Below are positions 1 to 5,559 of a DNA stretch of 6,325 nt, one piece after another. Under the pieces are notes generated by a model. That model did no database searches. It had not been told where the DNA came from and saw only the letters and a program-made list of their open reading frames with translations. Position 1 is the first letter of the stretch; each line of letters opens with the position of its first letter. The position numbers were made by a program, and so were the translations under genes. The stretch comes from JBBQHM01 sp038323965 (GTDB lineage: Bacteria > Verrucomicrobiota > Verrucomicrobiia > Chthoniobacterales > UBA10450), in the NCBI GenBank assembly GCA_038323965.1, contig JBBQHM010000123.1, positions 1 to 6,325 on the forward strand, read 5' to 3'.

Positions 1-1774
1 TGATGGCGATACCGGGCGGACTCGTCGGCATGTAAAGGAGCGAGCCTTCATTCAACGGCGGCATGAACTCAGAGCCGATCCTGGAATACGGAAACCAACT
101 GCACAGCAAGATGATCGCGGCGACGATAAGAGTCAGTCGCCGGAAGCGCAGAACGAATTTTACCAAGGGCTGATAAGCCCAAATCAGGAAGCGGTTGATC
201 GGGTTGCGGCGTTCGTCGGGAATCTTGCCGCGAATGAACCAAGTCATAAGCAGCGGCACGAGTGTGATCGAAAGAAGCGCGGCGAAGAACATGGAAAAGG
301 TCTTGGTGAAGGCGAGAGGCTTGAAGAGCCGGCCGGATTGGGCCTCGAGGGCAAAGACCGGCAGGAAGGAAACGGTAATGATGAGGAGCGAGAAAAAGAG
401 CGGTCTTCCTACCTGCTGCGCGGCCTTGATCATGACTTCCAGTCGCGAGAGGCGCGCGGTCTCGCGTTCTGTCTCATCACGCGCCGCTTCGTTTTTCCCC
501 CGGGCGTGGTTCCAGCGCTCAAGCCACTTGTGCGCATTTTCGATCATGACGATAGCGGCATCGACCATGGCACCGATGGCGATGGCGATCCCGCCTAACG
601 ACATGATGTTGGAAGAGACGCCTAGCGCCGTCATCGGAATGAAGGCGAGAAGAATGGCGATCGGGAGAGTAATGATGGCGACGAGCGCGCTGCGAATGTG
701 AAAGAGAAACAGAATGCAAATCAGACTAACGATGATGCTTTCTTCGATCAGCTTTCCGCGCAGGGTGTCGATGGCGCGATGAATCAGATCCGAGCGATCG
801 TAGCCGGTCACGATCTCCACCCCCGGCGGCAAGGACGGCTTGATCTCTTCCAGCTTTTTCTTGACCGCCTCGATCGTCGTTAGAGCGTTCGAACCGTAAC
901 GCATAATAACGATGCCGCCGACTGCTTCTCCCTGACCGTTGAGATCGAGCGCACCGCGCCGGATGTCCGGGCCGCGATGGACTTGCGCGACATCGTTGAT
1001 CGTGATCGGCACGCCATCCTTGCCCAGGCCGAGCGCGATCTTGCGGATATCATCGAGACTCTCGATATAGCCCTGGCCACGCACCATGTATTCGTTCTCG
1101 CCGAACTCGATTACGCGCCCGCCGACGTCGTTGTTGGAATTGTGAATTGCGGAGATGACTTTGCTCAGCGGGATGTTGTAACCGAGCAGCTTGTTCGGAT
1201 CGATCTCGACCTGGTATTGATTAACGTAACCCCCGATGCTCGCCACCTCCGCCACGCCCGGCGTATTTTGCAAATAATAGCGGAGTGTCCAATCCTGAAA
1301 GGAGCGCAAGTCCGCGAGGCTGTTCTGCCCCGTCTTATCAACCAGCGCGTACTCATAAATCCAGCCGACACCGGTGGCATCAGGCCCCAGCACCGGGTTC
1401 ACGCCCTCGGGGAGTTGGTTGCGAACTTGGTTCATGTATTCCAGCACGCGCGACCGGGCCCAATACATGTCGGTGCCATCCTCGAAAATGACGCTAACGA
1501 AGGAAAGACCGAAGAAGGTCTGGCCCCGGCAATATTTCACCTTCGGCGCCGCGGCCAGCGCACTCACGATCGGATAGGTGACCTGATCTTCGACCAGCGT
1601 CGGTGCGCGTCCGGGCCATTCGGTGAAGACAATCACCTGGACGTCGGACAAGTCCGGAATCGCGTCGAGTCTTACATTTCGCAGCGCTACAACGCCAGCC
1701 ACGATGAGGAAAAGTGTGCCGATGACGACAAGAAACGCGTTCCGTGCGCACCAACTGATAACTCGGTTGATCAT
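1..1774 (-). CDS. cusA: CusA-like heavy-metal efflux RND pump, N-terminal 591 residues (3' end outside window)
   Basis: Inner-membrane proton-antiport pump of the heavy-metal efflux RND family, probably exporting Cu(I)/Ag(I) from periplasm or cytoplasm through the adaptor and outer-membrane channel encoded just upstream. The frame opens at ATG 1774 (MINRVISWCARNAFLVVIG) and stays open to the window edge. Visible features: first membrane helix at about residues 13-31; a periplasmic porter region; helices at about 344-359, 362-383 and 390-412; then two more helices and the start of a seventh at about 547-563. The fourth helix carries GGIAIAIGAMVDAAIVMIEN, whose Asp is residue 405, matching the proton-relay Asp405 of E. 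coli CusA. LLYMP places Met582 where E. coli CusA has periplasmic metal-binding Met573; the remaining Met ligands would lie outside the window. A charged loop after helix 4 (about 418-440) seems some 9 residues longer than in E. coli. The ATG lies 2 nt after the adaptor stop. Metal specificity (Cu/Ag rather than Zn/Co/Cd) is inferred. Confidence 0.95.
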   Translation of the reverse strand, partial: MINRVISWCARNAFLVVIGTLFLIVAGVVALRNVRLDAIPDLSDVQVIVFTEWPGRAPTLVEDQVTYPIVSALAAAPKVKYCRGQTFFGLSFVSVIFEDGTDMYWARSRVLEYMNQVRNQLPEGVNPVLGPDATGVGWIYEYALVDKTGQNSLADLRSFQDWTLRYYLQNTPGVAEVASIGGYVNQYQVEIDPNKLLGYNIPLSKVISAIHNSNNDVGGRVIEFGENEYMVRGQGYIESLDDIRKIALGLGKDGVPITINDVAQVHRGPDIRRGALDLNGQGEAVGGIVIMRYGSNALTTIEAVKKKLEEIKPSLPPGVEIVTGYDRSDLIHRAIDTLRGKLIEESIIVSLICILFLFHIRSALVAIITLPIAILLAFIPMTALGVSSNIMSLGGIAIAIGAMVDAAIVMIENAHKWLERWNHARGKNEAARDETERETARLSRLEVMIKAAQQVGRPLFFSLLIITVSFLPVFALEAQSGRLFKPLAFTKTFSMFFAALLSITLVPLLMTWFIRGKIPDERRNPINRFLIWAYQPLVKFVLRFRRLTLIVAAIILLCSWFPYSRIGSEFMPPLNEGSLLYMPTSPPGIAI

Positions 1775-1776
1775 GA

Positions 1777-3075
1777 TTAGTGGTCGCCCATCTTCATCTT
1801 CATCGGGCCGCCCGCTGCGGCCTTAAGCTGGCTTTCGCTGTCGAGAAGGAAGTTGCCGCTGACGACAACTTGATCGCCGGCAGCTAACCCTTTTCGGACC
1901 ACGAAATCCTCGCCAACTTTTGGTCCGAGCTCGATCTCCTTCGGGACGAACATCCCTTTCTCTTGCTGGACAAAAACGTATTGCCGCGTGCCCGTGTCGA
2001 AGAGCGCTGAAGCGGGAATGACTAACTGCTGTCCGAGCTCGGACTTTAACTCGACATTGGCATACATGTCGGGTTTGAGTACGCCGTCAGGGTTATCGAG
2101 CACGATGCGGAGCTTTGCGGTGCGGGTCTGGCCTTGCAGATAGGGATAAATGAAATCGACCTTGCCCGTAAACGTCCGGTCCGGGTAAGCCGTCAGGGTC
2201 ACTTGCGCGGGCTGGCCGACTTTCACGAGCGGCAGTTCGTATTCGTAAATCTCCGCCTCGACCCAGACGCGCGAGAGATCGGCAATCCGGTAAAGCATCG
2301 CCGCGGGTTGAATCATCTTGCCCGCAACGACTTCTTTTTGCAGGACGGTGCCGGCGAAGGGCGCGACGATTTCCGTTGTCGGTTTCGCCGTGCCGGAGGT
2401 TTGCAGGGCGTTGATTTGCTCGTCGGTAATACCGAATAGCTCGAGACGCTTGCGCGCTGATTCGAGGACGGATTCAGCGCCGCTTGCACGGGCTGCGCCA
2501 TACTCGCCCTTCGCGCTCTTCGCGCTGTGTGCGTTGCGCCAGGCGAGCAGATAATCCTGTTTCGCCGAGTAAAGCTCCGGGCTGTAGAGCTCCATCAACG
2601 GCTGACCGGCCTCGACGTGCGCGCCCGGTGTGTCGACAAAGAGCTTTTCCACCCAGCCCGTGACTCGGCTGTTCAGATCTGCCAGCTTGCTTTGGTCGTA
2701 GGTAACTACACCGACCGCGCGAATAGAACGATCCACATCGCTTTTTTTGACCGCGACGGTGCGGATGTTGATCAGTTGCCGTTGTTGATCGGTAAGATCG
2801 ACCGCGCCGCGCCCTGGAATCCCCGCCGCATTGACTTTGCGGACCGGCTGCAGAGCCATTCCGCAAATCGGACAATTCCCCGGCTTATCCGAAACGATGT
2901 TCGGATGCATCGAGCATTGGTAAAGCTGTTTGCCAGCCGCTTCGGCGGCGTGCGTATGACCGCTTTGCGCCTCTTCTGCCATCGGTGCTTTTTCCTTTTT
3001 GCCGCAACCAGCAATGGCTACGGCGGTAAGAACGCAGAGGCCGCCGAGGAATAACTGACGAGAAGACAAATTCAT
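1777..3075 (-). CDS. cusB: CusB-like periplasmic adaptor lipoprotein with N-terminal heavy-metal-binding domain
   Basis: Membrane-fusion (adaptor) subunit linking the RND pump to the outer-membrane channel, 432 residues. The N-terminus is a lipoprotein signal with lipobox I-A-G-C, making Cys24 the lipidated residue. It is followed by a His/Glu-rich linker and a heavy-metal-binding domain at about 52-73 (YQCSMHP, then CPICGM) with Cys54, Met56, His57, Cys68, Cys71 and Met73 as likely ligands. The adaptor body follows: a first barrel/lipoyl half with GWVEKLFVDTPGAHVEAGQPL, a short helical hairpin containing a Ser-Ala-Lys repeat, the second lipoyl half (IVAPFAGTVLQKEVVAGK), a beta-barrel, and the membrane-proximal part. 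The C-terminus ends in a small Met tail, MKMKMGDH. The Met/Cys/His sites support a Cu(I)/Ag(I) role, as E. coli CusB binds these metals through Met residues near its N-terminus. The start ATG overlaps the stop of the channel gene (ATGA), indicating translational coupling. Confidence 0.94.
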   Translation of the reverse strand: MNLSSRQLFLGGLCVLTAVAIAGCGKKEKAPMAEEAQSGHTHAAEAAGKQLYQCSMHPNIVSDKPGNCPICGMALQPVRKVNAAGIPGRGAVDLTDQQRQLINIRTVAVKKSDVDRSIRAVGVVTYDQSKLADLNSRVTGWVEKLFVDTPGAHVEAGQPLMELYSPELYSAKQDYLLAWRNAHSAKSAKGEYGAARASGAESVLESARKRLELFGITDEQINALQTSGTAKPTTEIVAPFAGTVLQKEVVAGKMIQPAAMLYRIADLSRVWVEAEIYEYELPLVKVGQPAQVTLTAYPDRTFTGKVDFIYPYLQGQTRTAKLRIVLDNPDGVLKPDMYANVELKSELGQQLVIPASALFDTGTRQYVFVQQEKGMFVPKEIELGPKVGEDFVVRKGLAAGDQVVVSGNFLLDSESQLKAAAGGPMKMKMGDH

Positions 3076-4355
3076 TTCGAGACCCTCGGTTCGTTGGTGA
3101 TTTGAACTCGCTGCGCCGCGCGCAAATCGAGTCCGATGGCGCGCTCCAACATCGCCAACGCTTTGGCGAGATCGGTTTCGCTTGTGATCAAGCCGAGACG
3201 GAAATTGAGGAGCGAACGCTCCGTATCGAGAAAGTCAATCAGGCTGGTCTTGGCCGCTTCGTAGCCGGCGCGCGACGCGTCATAAGTCTGCTGCGCCTGG
3301 GGCAGAAGGTTCTGCCGGTAAAGCTCGACCTGATCGCGTGCCGTCGTGGCCTGGAACCAGGCGTCGCGCACATCGGCTTCCACATTGTTAGCCACGTTCC
3401 GTTGCGCCTCGCGGCTGGCGGCCAGGTTCTTGCGCGCTTCGCGCTCCTCGGCATTCAGCTTCCCAAACCAGATCGGCACGTTGACGCTGATCGATCCCAT
3501 GACCGCGTCATGGCCGTTGTCTGGCGGGCTGGAGAAAATGTTTGGATTTACCTGCGTATAATCGACGCCCAGCGTGAAATCCGGCAGCCGATCTTTGCGC
3601 GCGAGCGCGAGCGAAGTTTCATTACGTTCGATCGCGACATTCGCTTCCTGCAAATCCTGCCGGTATTGCACCGCGAGCGCGGTGGCGCGGTCGAGAGTGA
3701 GCGGCAGAGCGACATCGAGATTCTGCGGCGCGGCGATCGGCCTCTTGGCCGGCACACCGCGGAGTGCATTTAAACGCGCCTGCGCCGTTTCGCGCAACTG
3801 CACTAATTCGAGCAGTCGCTTCTCGATCTCCGCGGAGGAAAGCTGCGCCTTGAGCACGTCCTGTTGCTGCACCGTCCCGGCTTCATACTTGGAGCGCGCA
3901 GATTCGAAGGTCTGTCGATAAAGGTCGAGCTGCTCGCGCAGGATCCGTCGCGTCTCGTCCACCCGGTAGAGATCGTAGTAAGCGATCTTTGTGCGCATGA
4001 TCAGCTCGCGCGCCAGCGTCTGATATTGCCAGAAGGACTGGAGCGATTCCTGTCGCGAGCGCTTCGCGGCTAACGAAAGCTTTCCGGGGAAAGGAATCTT
4101 TTGGGAAAGACCGAGACGCTGGTTTTGCGCGCCGACGCGCGTTTCCACATTGTCGAAAAAATAGCCGTAGCTGAGCATCGGATCGGGCAGCGATCCGGCG
4201 ATCTTCGGGTGCTCCTGCAGCGCTTCCCATTTCAAGCGGGCGGCGTGGAGCGAGGGATTGTTTTGGCACACCTCGCGGACGAGCCCGTCGACCGGCTCAG
4301 CTTTAAGCGAAGCGGTGAGGAGCAGACTGCAAAAAAGAAAAAGTTTGGATTTCAT
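3072..4355 (-). CDS. TolC-family outer-membrane efflux channel, CusC/CzcC-like
   Basis: Outer-membrane channel of the tripartite pump, 427 residues, a usual length for the family. Residues 1-19 look like a signal peptide (MKSKLFLFCSLLLTASLKA, cleavage before Glu20). Cys9 sits within the hydrophobic core and is not in a lipobox, so unlike CusC/OprM this protein is probably not lipidated. Two internally similar outer-membrane-efflux repeats follow, at about 25-215 and 235-420. Each has long amphipathic helices rich in Ala, Gln, Arg and Glu, as expected for the periplasmic coiled-coil barrel; the first holds SQKIPFPGKL at about 84-93, which is common in metal-efflux members of the family. The start at 4355 is chosen because the signal peptide begins there. 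No good Shine-Dalgarno is seen, but a 16-bp inverted repeat lies 16-31 nt upstream. The gene is first of the three pump genes and its stop overlaps the adaptor start. The CusC versus CzcC assignment rests on neighbours. Confidence 0.93.
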   Translation of the reverse strand: MKSKLFLFCSLLLTASLKAEPVDGLVREVCQNNPSLHAARLKWEALQEHPKIAGSLPDPMLSYGYFFDNVETRVGAQNQRLGLSQKIPFPGKLSLAAKRSRQESLQSFWQYQTLARELIMRTKIAYYDLYRVDETRRILREQLDLYRQTFESARSKYEAGTVQQQDVLKAQLSSAEIEKRLLELVQLRETAQARLNALRGVPAKRPIAAPQNLDVALPLTLDRATALAVQYRQDLQEANVAIERNETSLALARKDRLPDFTLGVDYTQVNPNIFSSPPDNGHDAVMGSISVNVPIWFGKLNAEEREARKNLAASREAQRNVANNVEADVRDAWFQATTARDQVELYRQNLLPQAQQTYDASRAGYEAAKTSLIDFLDTERSLLNFRLGLITSETDLAKALAMLERAIGLDLRAAQRVQITNEPRVSK

Positions 4356-4370
4356 ATGATTGGGGATTCA

Positions 4371-4386
4371 TGGACATGCGTGTCCA
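4371..4386. repeat. Inverted repeat upstream of the channel gene
   Basis: TGGACA-TGCG-TGTCCA is a perfect 6-bp inverted repeat with a 4-nt spacer. It lies in the 79-bp gap between the small Cys-rich gene and the channel gene, 16 nt before the channel ATG. It could be a protein-binding site or a small mRNA hairpin affecting translation of the channel. There is no T tract, so it is not a classic terminator. Function is unknown. Confidence 0.35.
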
Positions 4387-4434
4387 AGTGAAGTGCCGGG
4401 AAAAGGGCACACTGCGCCTGTCAGCGCTCCCGAA

Positions 4435-4776
4435 TCAGATGAGTTGGATGCAGTTCTGCGCCAGCGGAGGCGGCGCATGAGCGTCGAAGAAATTCCGCGA
4501 GGAATCCCAGCGCGGCAGCGGCCGCGCTGCCAGCGACGGCATAGTCACCGATGTCAAAATGACCACAGGGAGAATGTCGGCGTTGAAAGTCACGACCGCG
4601 ACGATCGGCGCCGAAGGCGCACGCTCGGAACGGACGCAGCACGCCATCTTCGCGCAGCAGCCAGAGCAGGCCATCGTTCGAGCGGTGGCCGGCATGGCGC
4701 ACGAAACCGGTGTGGCCAGCAGCGGTTGAGTCGCGGTGGCGAGCATCAACAACAAAGTGACGAGAGCATGCTTCAT
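4435..4776 (-). CDS. Small secreted cysteine-rich protein at the head of the efflux operon
   Basis: A 113-residue protein with a clear signal peptide (about residues 1-21, MKHALVTLLLMLATATQPLLA). The mature N-terminus is dense in Cys and Met: Cys26, Cys37, Cys40, Cys41, Cys46 and Cys47, including ACSGCCAKMACC. A hydrophobic beta-like stretch follows at about 57-79, then a tail with AHAPPPLA and a last Cys109. I do not recognise a named family. The Cys/Met cluster and the position directly upstream of the channel, adaptor and pump genes suggest a periplasmic copper-binding or modulating protein, comparable by position to CzcI, which precedes czcCBA. The start ATG at 4776 overlaps the stop of the upstream 33-codon frame (ATGA), and no Shine-Dalgarno is visible, so translation may depend on coupling. 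A related tail occurs in the plus-strand protein at 5560-5994. The coding call is good; the function is inferred. Confidence 0.72.
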   Translation of the reverse strand: MKHALVTLLLMLATATQPLLATPVSCAMPATARTMACSGCCAKMACCVRSERAPSAPIVAVVTFNADILPVVILTSVTMPSLAARPLPRWDSSRNFFDAHAPPPLAQNCIQLI

Positions 4777-4874
4777 GAACGCACGCTATATAGCATCAAT
4801 AGACCCAGGCGTCGAACGCGCACCAGCGTGTCGGCGACGACTTCCGGATGCATGGGACAGGTGTATTTGCTCAT
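4773..4874 (-). pseudogene. 33-codon remnant or variant of a heavy-metal-binding domain
   Basis: A short frame from ATG 4874 to TGA 4773 begins MSKYTCPMHPEVVADT, which is the standard opening of the heavy-metal-binding domain seen complete in the adaptor protein of this operon. The expected second half (PG-x-CPKCGM) is absent: the following residues are LVRVRRLGLLMLYSVRS with no Cys. Reading the +1 shifted frame after DT gives a P/G/A-like continuation, so a one-base indel plus substitutions could explain the loss. The stop overlaps the start of the Cys-rich gene (ATGA), and the ATG lies 5 nt beyond the stop of the atpG remnant. It is therefore either a decaying gene or a leader peptide for the operon that keeps only the CPMHPE site. 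No good ribosome-binding site is visible. Confidence 0.5.
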
Positions 4875-4879
4875 TCGGG

Positions 4880-5254
4880 TTAGCGCCGCGCGACTATGGT
4901 TTTCTTCTCGGTGTTCAAGGCGTCGAAGCCGGAAATTACGTCGAAAAGTTCTTCGTCGATCCTGCTTTGGCGAAGGCGATTAAAGCTGCCTTGGAGAGTG
5001 ACCAGTTCGTCGATGTTTTTGTCGGCGCGTTGCATGGCGGCGAGGCGGATGGCGTTTTCGCTCGCGAGCGATTCGGCGCAGGCGCGGAACAGGGGAGACG
5101 ACGAGATATTCGCGGATCAGAGCGCGCAGGGTCTCGTTTCGTCGCCGAGAACCTCGGGCTGATTCTTCGTGGGCCAGGGCAGCGCGACCAGTTGGCGCCG
5201 CCAGGTTTCATCCAATGGGAGCAGCCGCTGGGTTACAGGATCGTAGCCCGTGTG
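4880..5254 (-). pseudogene. atpG: C-terminal remnant of an F1-ATPase gamma subunit gene, frameshifted and 5'-truncated
   Basis: Reading the minus strand from 5254 gives TGYDPVTQRLLPLD, then a Trp-Pro segment. After a shift of frame it gives LRALIREYLVVS, and after a second shift LFRACAESLASENA and EELFDVISGFDAL, ending at TAA 4882-4880. The last parts match the C-terminal helix of F1 gamma subunits (ASENA, then an Asn/Arg-rich helix ending in an S-G-F/A-x-A-L motif), with a feel closest to the alternative N-type Na+/H+ ATPase gamma. The direct frame is interrupted by TGA at 5119-5117. The first shift looks like one lost base in the A run near 5133-5137 and the second like one extra C in the run at 5092-5095; together they restore the frame. 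A TAG at 5257-5255 closes the frame upstream, and the N-terminal two thirds of a normal gamma subunit are missing. Homology may continue, frameshifted, to about 5330. The product would not be functional. Confidence 0.72.
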
Positions 5255-5393
5255 CTAGGATTTGCGCTAGAATGACCGACTTTCTGTCCGCCAATCGTGG
5301 CCCCGACATTTTCGTCGCAGTCGCCGTTATTCCCTCGTAAAATCGTTTTAACTATGAAACGAAAAGTGATGTCGTGAAACCGATGATTTCGCA
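5255..5393. other. Gap between the atpG remnant and the tRNA-Leu fragment, no clear gene
   Basis: No convincing reading frame, RNA or promoter is visible. The minus-strand frame running out of the tRNA fragment is open across it, but this is the usual artefact of tRNA-derived sequence (the AGMAKLADAPDLG peptide). A short stretch (SSANPST, about 5253-5273 minus) might be a further frameshifted piece of the ATPase gamma gene. The 3' half of the tRNA (variable arm, T arm, and an acceptor strand ending TTCCCGC) is not present here. Confidence 0.4.
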
Positions 5394-5450
5394 ATCCTAA
5401 GTCTGGCGCGTCTGCCAATTTCGCCATTCCCGCACGAGATTCTCGCAATC
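5385..5450. repeat. Imperfect 12-13 bp direct repeats bracketing the tRNA fragment
   Basis: GATTTCGCAATC at 5385-5396 and GATTCTCGCAATC at 5438-5450 (plus strand) differ by a single inserted base. One lies just outside the tRNA 5' end and the other begins exactly at the point where the tRNA sequence breaks off, sharing its GAT with the anticodon loop. Such a repeat pair could mark a recombination or slippage event that removed the tRNA 3' half. It could also be coincidence. Confidence 0.4.
5394..5433 (-). pseudogene. 5' half of tRNA-Leu(UAG), broken just after the anticodon loop
   Basis: From 5433 downward the minus strand shows acceptor 5' strand GCGGGAA, TG, the D arm with the Leu-type loop AATTGGCAGA, the 5' anticodon stem CCAGA and the loop CTTAGGA with anticodon TAG at 5399-5397. 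These follow the order and sequence of bacterial tRNA-Leu(UAG). The expected 3' anticodon stem (TCTGG) is replaced by TTGCG after the first T, and no variable arm, T arm or matching acceptor 3' strand follows. The gene is therefore truncated and cannot give a functional tRNA unless a long unrecognised intron is present. The 40-nt fragment ends exactly where many integrases recombine (anticodon loop), so it may be an integration or deletion scar. Confidence 0.75.
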
Positions 5451-5473
5451 GGAGCCGGCCGGAGCGGTTTATT

Positions 5474-5500
5474 TTGACAAATACCGGTACGGGGTATATG
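5474..5500 (+). promoter_or_regulatory. Candidate promoter for the plus-strand Cys-rich gene
   Basis: TTGACA at 5474-5479 is a perfect -35 hexamer. TATATG at 5495-5500 is a possible -10 with a short 15-bp spacer. The palindromic copper-operator-like site fills the spacer and overlaps the -10, a layout expected for repression of the promoter when the regulator is bound. The -35 match is firm; the -10 assignment is less certain. Confidence 0.45.
5481..5497. promoter_or_regulatory. CsoR-like copper operator
   Basis: ATACCGGTACGGGGTAT has perfect outer arms ATACC/GGTAT separated by 7 bp and G-rich inner bases. This resembles published CsoR-type operators (for example the B. subtilis copZA site, with ATACCC...GGGGGTAT). 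CsoR-family repressors release such sites when they bind Cu(I). Its place between the -35 and -10 of a promoter facing a Cys-rich secreted protein supports copper regulation. No regulator gene lies in the window, so which protein binds is inference. Confidence 0.55.
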
Positions 5501-5516
5501 CCCCCTTCAGAGGGGG
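5501..5516 (+). promoter_or_regulatory. GC-rich hairpin in the presumed 5' leader
   Basis: CCCCCT-TCAG-AGGGGG forms a perfect 6-bp stem with a 4-nt loop just downstream of the candidate -10, followed by only TTTG, too short a T tract for a confident terminator. GGGG at 5491-5494 could pair instead with CCCC at 5501-5504, so two alternative folds compete for the same C run. It may be part of the leader structure or a second protein-binding palindrome. Confidence 0.35.
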
Positions 5517-5559
5517 TTTGACCGCTGGAATAATAAAGTTGAACGCTTCTCCTTGTGGC

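Noticed and set aside
977..1780. Long plus-strand open frame (267 codons) opposite the RND pump
   Set aside because: It lies antisense to well-matched pump sequence, has no recognisable domain, and is the expected mirror of GC-rich codon use.
2509..2526. Perfect 9-bp tandem duplication CTTCGCGCT in the adaptor gene
   Set aside because: It is in frame, encodes Ser-Ala-Lys twice in the helical hairpin, and is an ordinary coding micro-repeat.
3102..3773. Plus-strand frame of 223 codons opposite the TolC-family channel, and a similar 175-codon frame at 2527-3054 opposite the adaptor
   Set aside because: Arg-rich translations with no family features, fully explained as shadows of the minus-strand genes.
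4787..4816. Possible minus-strand promoter (TTCGAC, 18 bp, TATATA) just before the Cys-rich gene, including the palindrome GCTATATAGC
   Set aside because: The -35 match is weak and the predicted start would leave almost no leader before ATG 4776; kept only as a possibility.
4806..4822. GTTCGA-containing sequence on the minus strand that resembles a tRNA T loop
   Set aside because: Only about 3 bp of stem can pair, it lies about 570 nt from the tRNA fragment beyond the atpG piece, and no acceptor 3' strand follows.
4736..5275. Plus-strand frame of 179 codons across the scar region
   Set aside because: Most of it is antisense to the atpG remnant and the metal-domain remnant; no domain or start signal supports it.
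5233..5448. Minus-strand 71-codon frame containing AGMAKLADAPDLG
   Set aside because: This peptide is the familiar false translation of a tRNA-Leu D arm and anticodon region, not a protein gene.
5518..5559. Upstream TTG starts (5518, 5539) for the plus-strand Cys-rich protein
   Set aside because: The first directly abuts the GC hairpin, and both would put extra residues before a signal peptide that starts cleanly at ATG 5560.
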